This document shows, in pieces, positions 1 to 8,304 of a stretch of 48,728 nt of DNA. How positions within the stretch are numbered: position 1 is the stretch's first letter; every line of letters starts with the position of its first letter. The notes under the pieces were generated by a model. That model had not been told where the DNA came from. It made no database searches and saw only the letters and a list, made by a program, of their open reading frames with translations. This DNA is from Eubacteriales bacterium (lineage in GTDB: Bacteria > Bacillota > Clostridia > Oscillospirales > CAG-382). The position numbers and the translations under genes were made by a program. The stretch is from the NCBI GenBank assembly GCA_028705495.1, contig JAQWDK010000014.1, forward strand, positions 1 through 48,728. Reading direction: 5' to 3'.

Positions 1-2
1 CC

Positions 3-1103
3 GTTCCAGACGGAATTGCCCATTTTCTTGAACACAAACTGTTTGAAAACGAAAATGGCGAGGACACCTTTACAAGATATGCGCGCTTTGGCGGCAGTGC
101 AAATGCATTCACCTCTTTTGATAAAACAGCGTACCTCTTTTCCTGCACAGAGAACTTCTCCGAAAATCTCGGTGTACTCCTTGACTTTGTCCAGTCACCT
201 TACTTTACCGACGCATCCGTTCAAAAGGAAATCGGCATCATCGGGCAGGAAATTAGAATGTACGACGACAACCCTGGCTGGCAGTCCTTCTTTGGGTTAC
301 TGAATGCCATGTATGTCAACAATCCGATAAAAATCGATATTGCAGGAACAACGGAAAGCATCTCAAAGATAACACCCGAAGTTCTCTACCGCTGTTACAA
401 TACCTTCTACAACCTCAACAATATGACACTTGTCGTCTGCGGTGATGTTACTGCGGAGCAGGTGCTTGAAGTCGCCGACAAATATCTAAAGAAGTCAAAG
501 GATATAACTATCGAGCGTGTCGAACTGGACGAGCCCGAAGATGTAAACAAGAAACGCATCACAAAACATCTTGAGGTTGCAATGCCTATGCTTGTGGTCG
601 GCATAAAGGACAAAACACCTAAGCTCGGTAATGATTCCATCAAACGCCATGTAGCAAATGAAATTATCCTTCATTCTATTTTCGGAAACTCCGGTAGCTT
701 TTACACCAGTGTCTACGATAAAGGGCTTATCAACGGCTCCTTCGGTGCGGACTCAAGTATTGGCAGAGGTTTTGCTTTTGCCGAAATTGGAGGTTCGACA
801 CCTGATCCCGATGCTCTGTTTGACGAGATATGCGCAGAGATTGAGAGAAACCGTAAGATAGGGCTTGACAAAGCTGATTTTGAAAGGGCTAAAAAGGTTG
901 TCTACTCCTCAAGCTTAACTGCCTTTGACTCAACAGACGATATCGCAAATGGATTTCTTCGCCAACGCTTCTTAGGAGGAAATCTGCTTGAATATCCTGA
1001 ACTTATCGCATCAGTCAGTTATGAATATGCTTCAGAAATCTTTGACGATATGTATAAAGAAAACCATATCGCATCCTCTGTAATACTTCCTAATAAAAAA
1101 TAA
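3..1103 (+). CDS. yfmH: M16 zinc peptidase, YfmH type (5' partial)
   Basis: The gene is cut by the left window edge; the open frame runs from base 3 with no start codon in view. The visible N-terminus carries the inverted zinc-binding motif HFLEH (HxxEH) within GIAHFLEHKLFE, and the third ligand Glu lies in GQEIRMYDDNPG about 70 residues later. This is the catalytic M16 (insulinase/processing peptidase) signature. The HxxEH form beside lgt matches YfmH, which in Firmicutes is linked to maturation of the 5-aminopentanol modification of elongation factor P; that role is family knowledge. About 366 of the usual roughly 430 residues are present. lgt follows within about 20 bases, so the two are probably cotranscribed. 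Confidence 0.88.
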   Translation, partial: VPDGIAHFLEHKLFENENGEDTFTRYARFGGSANAFTSFDKTAYLFSCTENFSENLGVLLDFVQSPYFTDASVQKEIGIIGQEIRMYDDNPGWQSFFGLLNAMYVNNPIKIDIAGTTESISKITPEVLYRCYNTFYNLNNMTLVVCGDVTAEQVLEVADKYLKKSKDITIERVELDEPEDVNKKRITKHLEVAMPMLVVGIKDKTPKLGNDSIKRHVANEIILHSIFGNSGSFYTSVYDKGLINGSFGADSSIGRGFAFAEIGGSTPDPDALFDEICAEIERNRKIGLDKADFERAKKVVYSSSLTAFDSTDDIANGFLRQRFLGGNLLEYPELIASVSYEYASEIFDDMYKENHIASSVILPNKK

Positions 1104-1123
1104 AGAAAGGGATGGTCATAACA

Positions 1124-2026
1124 ATGCATAAGATTTCGTTCCCAGGGCTTGGGATAGAAGAATTTTCCGTAAACGAGGTAGCACTTGATCTCGGCAGTGT
1201 GCAAATAGCGTGGTATGCTGTGTTCATTAGCATCGGAATTCTGCTGGCCTATTTTTACGCCATCTGGCGCGGAAAGCGTTCGGAGGGCTTCACCGAGGAT
1301 GATGTAATCAACCTTATCCTTTTTGTCATACCAATTTCAATAATCGGCGCGCGGCTTCTTTATGTCACAACAGCCGAAGGCTTTTTCAATGGCAGGGACT
1401 GGACTGACATCTTTAAAATCTGGGAAGGCGGTCTTGCGATTTATGGCGCCATCATCTTTGGCGCTATCACCATAATCGTCTATGCTAAGGTAACAAAGCT
1501 GAATGTTGTCAAGCTCCTCGACTGTTTTGCACCTGCGGTTATGATCGGTCAGATTATTGGACGCTGGGGCAACTTTATGAACGGCGAGGCTTACGGCTAT
1601 TCAGCAAATGTTGAAAGGCTGCCATGGAGAATGGTAGTAGACGGTCAAGTCACTCACCCGACATTCCTATATGAATCAATATGGAACTTTATAGGATTTG
1701 TTATACTTAATATCGTCTACAAAAAGAAGAAGTATGACGGTCAGATTTTTGCCTATTACGCAATTTGGTACGGCTCCGGCAGAGCGCTTATCGAACTACT
1801 CCGCACTGACAGCCTAATGGGTGACTTCAAGCTTATGTCCTGGTTCGGTGTCGCCTCCGTTATTATTGGAATAGTAGTTATTCTGCTGCGTAGAAACAAA
1901 GGCAAATTCGAGGATGCAGAACTGAACGAGTATGTTTCAAATCGTGTTGTAGCCGAAGGCGAAAACGCTGACACAACATCCGAAACCCTATCAGAAGAAA
2001 GCGAAAACAATGGCGATAATACTTGA
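1124..2026 (+). CDS. lgt: Prolipoprotein diacylglyceryl transferase
   Basis: Lgt is an integral membrane enzyme that moves diacylglyceryl from phosphatidylglycerol to the lipobox cysteine of prolipoproteins, the first step of lipoprotein maturation. The signature GRWGNFMNGEAYG is present, with about seven hydrophobic segments, and the 300-residue length is normal. Two in-frame ATGs occur, at 1112 and 1124. The Shine-Dalgarno run AAAGAAAGGG ends at 1111, too close to the first, so 1124 (MHKISFPGLG, a typical Lgt N-terminus) is preferred. The acidic Ser/Thr-rich C-terminal tail after the last membrane segment overlaps folD by 17 bases. Several lipoproteins in this window would be its substrates. 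Confidence 0.93.
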   Translation: MHKISFPGLGIEEFSVNEVALDLGSVQIAWYAVFISIGILLAYFYAIWRGKRSEGFTEDDVINLILFVIPISIIGARLLYVTTAEGFFNGRDWTDIFKIWEGGLAIYGAIIFGAITIIVYAKVTKLNVVKLLDCFAPAVMIGQIIGRWGNFMNGEAYGYSANVERLPWRMVVDGQVTHPTFLYESIWNFIGFVILNIVYKKKKYDGQIFAYYAIWYGSGRALIELLRTDSLMGDFKLMSWFGVASVIIGIVVILLRRNKGKFEDAELNEYVSNRVVAEGENADTTSETLSEESENNGDNT

Positions 2027-2858
2027 TGGTAAAGCTCTTGCTGCTAAAATAAAGAAAAAACTTGCAGACGAAATAGCTGCGAAAAAAGCAGAAGGTGTGC
2101 GTCCTCCCTGCCTTGCGGTTATGCTTGTCGGCGACGACCCTGCATCTGCGATTTATGTCAGAAACAAAAAGAAGGACTGTGAGGAAATCGGTATTCGCTC
2201 GCTTGAGTTTCTCTTTGGAGCTGATATAACAGACGATTTTCTCGTTTCCGAGATCGAAAAGCTGAACTCTGACGACGAAGTTGACGGCATCCTCGTCCAG
2301 CTCCCTCTTCCAAAAGGGCTTGATGAAAAGCGTGTTATCGCCGCAATTTCACCTGACAAGGATGTTGATGCATTTGTCTCATCTAATGTCGGACAAATAA
2401 TGCTCGGTGACCCGACCTTTCTGCCCTGCACTCCTGCCGGGGTTATGGAAATGCTGGCTGAATACAATATCGACCCCACCGGCAAAGAATGTGTGGTGGT
2501 CGGTCGCAGTAATATCGTCGGCAAACCTATGGCGATGCTGCTTCTCGCAAAGAACGGTACAGTCACCATCTGCCATAGCAGAACGAAGGACCTTGCGGAG
2601 GTAACAAGACGCGCGGATATTCTTGTTGCTGCCGTAGGTAAAGCGAAGCTTATTACAGCCGACATGATAAAACAAGGTGCTGTCGTTGTTGATGTCGGGA
2701 TGAACCGAGACGAGAACGGAAAGCTCTGCGGTGATGTGGATTTTTACCCCGTCAGCGAAAAAGCTTCATATATATCCCCAGTGCCCGGCGGTGTCGGTGT
2801 TATGACACGTGCGATGCTTATGGAAAACGCCTGCACAGCTTGGAGATCGCGTACATAA
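2010..2858 (+). CDS. folD: Bifunctional methylenetetrahydrofolate dehydrogenase / methenyltetrahydrofolate cyclohydrolase
   Basis: FolD interconverts 5,10-methylene-, 5,10-methenyl- and 10-formyl-tetrahydrofolate in the cytoplasm, feeding purine and formyl-Met synthesis. Family landmarks are all visible: YVRNKKKDCEEIG with the catalytic Tyr/Lys, QLPLPKGLD, PCTPAGVMEML, the Rossmann segment VVGRSNIVGKP, and the C-terminal PVPGGVGVMT, where most homologues have GVGPMT. The 282-residue length is standard. The start overlaps the end of lgt by 17 bases, implying translational coupling. A strong hairpin terminator follows immediately, so this is the last gene of the run. Confidence 0.95.
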   Translation: MAIILDGKALAAKIKKKLADEIAAKKAEGVRPPCLAVMLVGDDPASAIYVRNKKKDCEEIGIRSLEFLFGADITDDFLVSEIEKLNSDDEVDGILVQLPLPKGLDEKRVIAAISPDKDVDAFVSSNVGQIMLGDPTFLPCTPAGVMEMLAEYNIDPTGKECVVVGRSNIVGKPMAMLLLAKNGTVTICHSRTKDLAEVTRRADILVAAVGKAKLITADMIKQGAVVVDVGMNRDENGKLCGDVDFYPVSEKASYISPVPGGVGVMTRAMLMENACTAWRSRT

Positions 2859-2863
2859 TTAAT

Positions 2864-2903
2864 AACAGCGGAGAAGATTATATTGTTTCTCCGCTGTTTT
2901 CTT
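2864..2903 (+). terminator. Rho-independent terminator after folD
   Basis: A perfect 12-bp stem, AACAGCGGAGAA (2864-2875) with TTCTCCGCTGTT (2887-2898), is followed by TTCTT. It ends the yfmH-lgt-folD transcript. Confidence 0.88.
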
Positions 2904-2950
2904 GCTCTGAATTATATTGAATATTAATTCTTAAATAGATGAATAATGTG

Positions 2951-2979
2951 TTGACAGAATGCCCGTCACATGTTAGAAT
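2951..2979 (+). promoter_or_regulatory. Sigma-A promoter of the 984-aa surface protein
   Basis: TTGACA (2951-2956), a 17-base spacer and TAGAAT (2974-2979) form a near-consensus promoter. Transcription would start near 2986, giving a leader of about 100 bases before the ATG at 3088. Confidence 0.82.
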
Positions 2980-3087
2980 AGCATAGAAGCAAAATCTCTT
3001 CCGTTTCTATTTTCTATTAAAAATTAAGTAAGTTAAAGGCAAAAGGACGGAAAGATGTTGTAATATAATTTTTGAAAGGAAGTAAGT

Positions 3088-6042
3088 ATGAAGCAGTTTA
3101 ATTCAAAGAAGTTGATTGCTGCACTGCTCGTGGCTCTTATGGTCATCGGTCTTATGCCGACGACAATTTTAGCTGCTGACCCTGTAACTCCCATCCCCGG
3201 AAGACCCTATTTCGCAGGACAGAAGCTTGCCGCAGCTCCCGCAATCGACGGTGCTGTTTCTGAAGCAGCTTGGACAGAGGGTTGGGAAACAATCAACGCT
3301 GCAAACGGTTTTTGGCAGAATGCATGGGCAGAGGGTGCTACACCTTCTGATTTCGCATTCAAGTACAATTTCAAATGGGATGACGCAGGTCTTTACCTCG
3401 CAGTTGTTATCAACAAAGCTCCTGTTAACATACCCGAAGGAACTTTAAGCTACCAAACAACCGCAACCAATATCAGGTTATGGCTTGAAAACAATGATGA
3501 CCCCGCAGTAAGATCTCATCTCTATGACTATAACTTTGCCGCTGACGGCACAGTTTCTCTCAAGAGAGCTGACAAGGAAGGCGTTGATAATGCCGGAAGT
3601 GCAGGCGTTACTTTCGTTGGTTCAAAAACAGACAACAGTTCTATTCTTGAAACCTTTATTCCTGTGGCTACGCTTGGCGTAACAGACCTTTCTAAGATTA
3701 AGTTCTGGATAACTGCATCTGCTCCTAATATTGGCGGTAAAAATGCAGCTGGTACAGCTACCGGTTACAACGCTCTTAACGTTTCAAAATGGGTAGAAGG
3801 AACCGCTCCTCACCAGACAACAGCTACATATTTCCCGTTAATGCTCGACGTTCCTTATTTCTATCTTGAATCACCTCTTGATGCTTTCAATAAAAAGATA
3901 GCAGGCGAGGACATTTCCATATTCACAAGAACTCATGGCGAAACAGTTACATCCGAAACCGGTAATGTATCTTGGGCTATCTCCATGGTCGCTAACTGGG
4001 ATGAAGCAAGACAAGGTTATGTCGTCACTGATAAAAAAGTGACTCCCGGTGCAGGTACATCCATTGATATACCTGAGGACGGCATCGTTCTTGTTCTTCA
4101 CTCAGACGGCGTTCAAGAAAACAAATATCAAAAACAATTAGCACTCACTGTTAATGTAGGAGATGTTTTGAAGCTTACAAACATCGATGTTTCTGCTAAT
4201 ACCTTTACTGAAGGTGCAAAGATTGCTGTTCAAAGATTTGTCAATGCAGAAGTCGGTGCTCCTATCGATGTTATGGGAAAGGTTCTTTCGAATATTGCAT
4301 TAGAGAAAACCTATACTTCCAGTGTTGCTCCACAACCTGGTTACCCTGACACAGATGGCAAGACGCTCACCGATGGACTCTACGCTGAAGTTGCAGGCTA
4401 TGGCGATGCAGCTTTCGCAGGATACACAGGTTCAGTATCTTTTGAATTCGTAGTTGACCTTGGCGAAACAGTTGAAAATCTCGCAGCCTTCTCCGTTTCC
4501 GGTCTTGGTGGCGGAGGTTCGGGAATTGTTGCTCCCTCGTCTGTAAGAATCTATGTTTCTGACGATGCAGTTAATTTCAAATATGTCAGCGGCATGTATG
4601 ATAAAGAAGAAACATCAGAAGGAAATAGCTTCTTCCTTTATCCAATACTTCTTGAAAACGCTGTAAGTGGCAGATATGTAAAATTTGAAATTATCAAACA
4701 CACTGATACTAACGCCAGCGGCTGGACATTTATAGACGAGATTGAAGTTTACTCAGTTGCTGATGCACCGAAACTTTATGTAACGGCTATAAACGACGCT
4801 GTAAACGAAAAGTTGGTTATTTACAACCCTGTTGCAGATACTTTCGACGAAGGTTTAGACCTTCTTGAAGGTTCAGGATGTATTGAACTTTCAACCGTTG
4901 AAAACTTTAGCTTTGCATGGAGAAGAGTTGTTGTCTTCAAGTATGATGACGACCTCGCAACATACGTTGTTAAAGAAGTTCTAAATTCAGAAGGCGGAGC
5001 AGCAGATGCTGCTGATCTTGTACTTTCAGAAGGTGAATTCGCTTACTGGACCAATACCGGTAACGACTATCCCGGACTTTGGGCTGGATATACTCAAGAA
5101 TACAAAGACAGCCTTAAAGAAGGGGATTGGCAGTATAGCTTCCAGTTCAGACAGAATAAGATCACTCCTGAAATTTCTGGTTCTCATAATCTTATCCCCA
5201 CTCTCGTAGCTGGCGATGAAATATATCTCTACAATATCAATATTGATACAGCAGAGATAGCTAAATCCTTCTCCTACAAGACAGGCGATCCCGCAGTTCA
5301 AGTTAATATATTCAACGCGTTTATGACAGTCGGAACACCTGTTATCGATGTTAACCTTCCATTCATGAAGGGCAACGCATCTGAGATTCCTTCAGGTTTT
5401 TCTGAAAATATCGCAGAAGGTGCAGAATATATTATCGACGCTGAAGTAAATGCTGGCTATCCTGATACCGACGGTATCGAGCTTACCGATGGTGCAAAGG
5501 GAACAGTTGAACCTGGCAACGCTTCATGGACCGGTATTTCCGGAGTTGACGCCTTTGATTTCTATGTTGACCTCGGCGAAGTTTATGATGACATAAGCAA
5601 GTTTAGCGTAAACGTTCTCCACCAAGGTTGGGGTATAGGCGCTCCTGTCAGAGTTTCCTACTATGTATCTGAAGATGGCTTATTCTACAGCTATGTCGGT
5701 GATGGCGTTTATGTTCCTGAACTTGATGGAGAGGACTTCCAAGTTTACGACAACACACTTACTCTTCCTGTAGGCGTAAGCGCACAGTATGTCAAGGTTT
5801 CTCTCACACGCGGCATACCTCAGGGCTTCAGCTTCACATTTATATCCGAATTCGAAGCATTCACCGCTGCTGAAGTTGTTGACGAAAGCGAACCCGCAGT
5901 TGATGAAAGCGAACCCGTTGTTGACGAGAGCGAAGAAGAATCCAAAACACCTCCCACAGGTGAATACGGCACTCCTATCGTGCTTGTACTCCTCGTTCTT
6001 AGCATAGGCGGATTCGTCGTAGCAAAGAAACGCAGAGCATAA
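3088..6042 (+). CDS. Secreted multidomain surface protein with PxTG-like tail (984 aa)
   Basis: Residues 1-30 form a signal peptide (KK, hydrophobic core, cleavage near ILA/AD). Residues about 35-255 resemble a CBM9/DOMON-type carbohydrate-binding domain (IDGAVSEAAW, then LYLAVVI). Two discoidin-like (F5/8 type C) beta-sandwiches follow at about 403-555 and 772-925; each has VDLGE, a surface loop and a YVKF/YVKV-type strand. They alternate with two copies of an unnamed module (about 265-390 and 562-745) containing VGDVLKL or AGDEIYL. A DESEP linker near 930-950 leads to TPPTGE, a hydrophobic segment and KKRRA, a sortase-like wall anchor. No catalytic domain is recognised. A polysaccharide-binding or adhesive role is inferred. 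The start follows AAAGGA at proper spacing. Confidence 0.8.
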   Translation: MKQFNSKKLIAALLVALMVIGLMPTTILAADPVTPIPGRPYFAGQKLAAAPAIDGAVSEAAWTEGWETINAANGFWQNAWAEGATPSDFAFKYNFKWDDAGLYLAVVINKAPVNIPEGTLSYQTTATNIRLWLENNDDPAVRSHLYDYNFAADGTVSLKRADKEGVDNAGSAGVTFVGSKTDNSSILETFIPVATLGVTDLSKIKFWITASAPNIGGKNAAGTATGYNALNVSKWVEGTAPHQTTATYFPLMLDVPYFYLESPLDAFNKKIAGEDISIFTRTHGETVTSETGNVSWAISMVANWDEARQGYVVTDKKVTPGAGTSIDIPEDGIVLVLHSDGVQENKYQKQLALTVNVGDVLKLTNIDVSANTFTEGAKIAVQRFVNAEVGAPIDVMGKVLSNIALEKTYTSSVAPQPGYPDTDGKTLTDGLYAEVAGYGDAAFAGYTGSVSFEFVVDLGETVENLAAFSVSGLGGGGSGIVAPSSVRIYVSDDAVNFKYVSGMYDKEETSEGNSFFLYPILLENAVSGRYVKFEIIKHTDTNASGWTFIDEIEVYSVADAPKLYVTAINDAVNEKLVIYNPVADTFDEGLDLLEGSGCIELSTVENFSFAWRRVVVFKYDDDLATYVVKEVLNSEGGAADAADLVLSEGEFAYWTNTGNDYPGLWAGYTQEYKDSLKEGDWQYSFQFRQNKITPEISGSHNLIPTLVAGDEIYLYNINIDTAEIAKSFSYKTGDPAVQVNIFNAFMTVGTPVIDVNLPFMKGNASEIPSGFSENIAEGAEYIIDAEVNAGYPDTDGIELTDGAKGTVEPGNASWTGISGVDAFDFYVDLGEVYDDISKFSVNVLHQGWGIGAPVRVSYYVSEDGLFYSYVGDGVYVPELDGEDFQVYDNTLTLPVGVSAQYVKVSLTRGIPQGFSFTFISEFEAFTAAEVVDESEPAVDESEPVVDESEEESKTPPTGEYGTPIVLVLLVLSIGGFVVAKKRRA

Positions 6043-6067
6043 TTAAGCTTAAATAATAAGATTTTCA

Positions 6068-6097
6068 AGGGAAAGCCGAAAGGCTTTCCCTACTTTT
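6068..6097 (+). terminator. Terminator after the 984-aa surface gene
   Basis: Stem AGGGAAAGCC (6068-6077), loop GAAA, arm GGCTTTCCCT (6082-6091), then ACTTTTT. The same AGGGAAAGCC arm is used by the minus-strand terminator at 6329-6360. Confidence 0.82.
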
Positions 6098-6173
6098 TCG
6101 AAACACTAAGTGAACCTCATTTAATTTAATATCTGCTCCAATTAACAGGCTGCGAAAAAATAAGAAACGCAAT

Positions 6174-6207
6174 AACGGAGGCTCCTTGTGGAAGGAGCCT
6201 CCGTTAC
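6174..6207. terminator. Perfect 15-bp palindromic hairpin between convergent genes
   Basis: TAACGGAGGCTCCTT (6174-6188) pairs perfectly with 6193-6207 around a GTGG loop. On the minus strand it is followed by a T-rich stretch (TTATTTTTT), so it may be a second terminator for the permease transcript. Apart from this and the two flanking terminators, the 335-base gap 6043-6377 holds nothing recognisable. Confidence 0.6.
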
Positions 6208-6320
6208 TACTAATCTTTAACGTGTTTTATCTTGTAAATAGAGCGATAATAAAGGAGTTGTAATCACAATTTAATAATAGAATTGTCCTCAGAAAATTCT
6301 TTCCGCAATCATTAGTGGTT

Positions 6321-6360
6321 AGAAAAAAATCAAGGGAAAGCCATGTGGCTTTCCCTTGAT
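6321..6360 (-). terminator. Terminator of the purine permease gene
   Basis: Read on the minus strand, ATCAAGGGAAAGCC (6360-6347) pairs with GGCTTTCCCTTGAT (6342-6329) around a 4-base loop and is followed by a run of T residues. It lies 18 bases past the permease stop codon. Confidence 0.88.
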
Positions 6361-6377
6361 AATTATTAAATCTGGTT

Positions 6378-7850
6378 TTACAGCTTGTCCTTAATAGCAA
6401 GAAGGACGAAGTTGAGTATAAAGAGAAGTGTTGATACGGCGAGGACAGGATGGATTTCCTTAGCTTTTCCTTTGAATATCTTAACGATGCAGTAGAAAAT
6501 AAAGCCTGCTGCGATACCATAGGAAATACTGTAAACGAGAGCCATGAAAATACCTGCAAAGAATGCGGGGACCGCTTCTTCGAAGTCCGACCAGTTGATT
6601 TCTTTAAATGCTGAGAGCATCATTATACCAACCGCGATAAGAGCTGCTGCCGTTGCTTCTGCCGGTACAATACCAATATAAGCGGAGAACGGAATGCAGA
6701 GGATGAATAACAGTGCTGTAAATACACTTGTAAGACCCGTGCGTCCGCCGGCACCGATACCTGCCGCACTCTCAACATAAGTCGTTGTGTTGGATGTTCC
6801 GAATATCGCGCCGATTGATGTTGCGATTGAGTCAGCAAAGAGCGCTCTGTCCATCTTGGACTTAAAGCCTGAGCTGCTCTGCATTGCTGCTTCGTCATCT
6901 GCGGTGAAGATACCGCTCTTACGTCCGGTTCCTATAAAAGTTCCGATTGTATCGAAGGTATCCGTTATGCTGAATGCGAAGATTGTCATAAGGACAAGAG
7001 GTATTTTAGTGGGATCGCTAAACAATGACTGCATGCCTTCTTCGCCGAATGCTGCGCCAAAGGTTGTGCCGAGATCGCTGAAAGCGGTCTTCATGCTGCC
7101 GACGATGTTTACATTAGAGAGTCCTGCAAGGGCTTCTTTGGTAAGGTTATTACCAATCGGGTTTCCTGTAACAGCCACATAAAGAACGCCGAGAATTGTT
7201 GTTCCGACTATACCGATAAGAATAGCGCCTTTAACTTTGGTTACGAGAAGAATAATGGTTAACACAATACCAATAACAGCGAGAAGAACACTTGCTTGGT
7301 TGAAATCGACAAGTGCGGGAACCGCGCTGCTGTCAGCTATAACTGTTCCGCCGTCAAGAACAATGTTCTTACCGGGGTCGCTGGTAAAGTTCAGCAGACC
7401 TGCGCTCTTAATACCGATATAGGCAATAAAAATACCGATACCTCCGCCGATTGCGTGCTGAAGACTTTCAGGTATCGATTTGATGATAACCTTGCGGAGC
7501 TTTGTGACTGTGATGATGATATTGATGATACCGCAGAGGAATACCATCGCAAGTGCTTGCTGCCATGAGAATCCGAATGCAAAAACAACAGTAAATGTGA
7601 AGAATGCATTAAGACCCATACCCGGTGCCTGGGCATAAGGTACGTTTGCAAACAGACCCATAACGAGAGTACCTATTACGGTTGCGATGATTGTTGCGAT
7701 AAACACCGCATTCCACGGCATGCCTGTTTGAGCGAGCATCGAGGGGTTGACAAAGATGATGTACGACATCGCGAAGAACGTTGTCAGACCGGCAATAAAC
7801 TCGGTCGAAACCTTGGTACCGTTTTCCTTGAGTTTAAAAAACTTTTCCAT
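6378..7850 (-). CDS. NCS2-family purine permease (AzgA/PbuG-like)
   Basis: This polytopic membrane protein (about 490 aa, 12-14 hydrophobic segments) is predicted to import guanine/hypoxanthine/adenine by proton symport. AzgA-type hallmarks are the N-terminal TEFIAGLTTFFAMSYIIFVNP, NVPYAQAPGMGLNAFFTFTVV and FSITDTFDTIGTFIGTGRKSGI with its binding-site acidic residues, plus TSIGAIFGTSNTTTYVESAAG. The reading frame extends upstream, but MEKFFKLKENGTKVSTEF at 7850 is the conserved N-terminus. A GGAAAGGATGG site precedes it, though its spacing of about 14 bases is long; an in-frame ATG at 7865 lies too close to that site. It has its own promoter and a structured leader, and is flanked by surface-protein genes on the opposite strand. 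The exact purine specificity cannot be read. Confidence 0.88.
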   Translation of the reverse strand: MEKFFKLKENGTKVSTEFIAGLTTFFAMSYIIFVNPSMLAQTGMPWNAVFIATIIATVIGTLVMGLFANVPYAQAPGMGLNAFFTFTVVFAFGFSWQQALAMVFLCGIINIIITVTKLRKVIIKSIPESLQHAIGGGIGIFIAYIGIKSAGLLNFTSDPGKNIVLDGGTVIADSSAVPALVDFNQASVLLAVIGIVLTIILLVTKVKGAILIGIVGTTILGVLYVAVTGNPIGNNLTKEALAGLSNVNIVGSMKTAFSDLGTTFGAAFGEEGMQSLFSDPTKIPLVLMTIFAFSITDTFDTIGTFIGTGRKSGIFTADDEAAMQSSSGFKSKMDRALFADSIATSIGAIFGTSNTTTYVESAAGIGAGGRTGLTSVFTALLFILCIPFSAYIGIVPAEATAAALIAVGIMMLSAFKEINWSDFEEAVPAFFAGIFMALVYSISYGIAAGFIFYCIVKIFKGKAKEIHPVLAVSTLLFILNFVLLAIKDKL

Positions 7851-7880
7851 AAAGAAAATGACCATCCTTTCCTTGTTGAA

Positions 7881-7948
7881 TGTCCGTTTTTTCGACAAAA
7901 GCGAAGAAATCGGACACCTTTAATTACAGCGTTTTTTGCTTTACGCTG
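7881..7948 (-). promoter_or_regulatory. Structured 5' leader of the purine permease
   Basis: The roughly 110-base leader between promoter and start has two stems: CAGCGT/ACGCTG (7943-7948 with 7927-7932) and TGTCCG/CGGACA (7911-7916 with 7881-7886), the latter enclosing a short CGAA/TTCG pairing. The conserved core bases of a purine riboswitch (such as the UUUCUACC segment) are not found. The fold may be regulatory, but no known class is recognised. Confidence 0.45.
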
Positions 7949-7967
7949 CCAAAAGAATTACAACTTA

Positions 7968-7996
7968 ATTATACATATAACGTTAACGGTTGTCAA
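7968..7996 (-). promoter_or_regulatory. Sigma-A promoter of the purine permease
   Basis: On the minus strand TTGACA (7996-7991), a 17-base spacer and TATAAT (7973-7968) give a full consensus promoter. The remaining 8000-8190 stretch is AT-rich with no recognised feature until the divergent promoter at 8191. Confidence 0.88.
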
Positions 7997-8190
7997 TATT
8001 AAATCAAAATAATATAGTAAAACGATTTCTTCGAAAATCAGTATAAAAATAGCGATATTGCCTAAAGCTATTTTTCCTCTTTTTTTATGCTGTTATTCAA
8101 TTTATAGTTTTCAATCGATATTAACATATTGATTTACTGAATTATTGCCCAAATAATTAATTTTTATTAGAAATAATTTCATAACTATTG

Positions 8191-8219
8191 TTGACATAAC
8201 TAAAATTTTGGTTTATAAT
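8191..8219 (+). promoter_or_regulatory. Sigma-A promoter of the 941-aa surface protein
   Basis: TTGACA (8191-8196), a 17-base spacer and TATAAT (8214-8219). From the -10 box through the signal peptide the sequence is repeated almost exactly at 11342-11500. Confidence 0.9.
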
Positions 8220-8232
8220 CAGTACATAAATG

Positions 8233-8263
8233 TTTTACAGATTAATTTTTTAAGTCTGTAAAA
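8233..8263 (+). promoter_or_regulatory. Leader hairpin, copy 1
   Basis: TTTTACAGA (8233-8241) and TCTGTAAAA (8255-8263) form a perfect 9-bp stem near the 5' end of the predicted transcript. An identical hairpin occurs at 11361-11391. It may stabilise the mRNA or bind a regulator; its role is unknown. Confidence 0.6.
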
Positions 8264-8304
8264 CGAATATGCAAAAAAAGAAAACGGTGAAAGGAATAAC
8301 AAAA

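Noticed and set aside
2153..2665. 170-codon open frame antisense to folD
   Set aside because: folD is unambiguous on the plus strand and this frame has no domain, ribosome site or promoter; it is a shadow of biased codon use.
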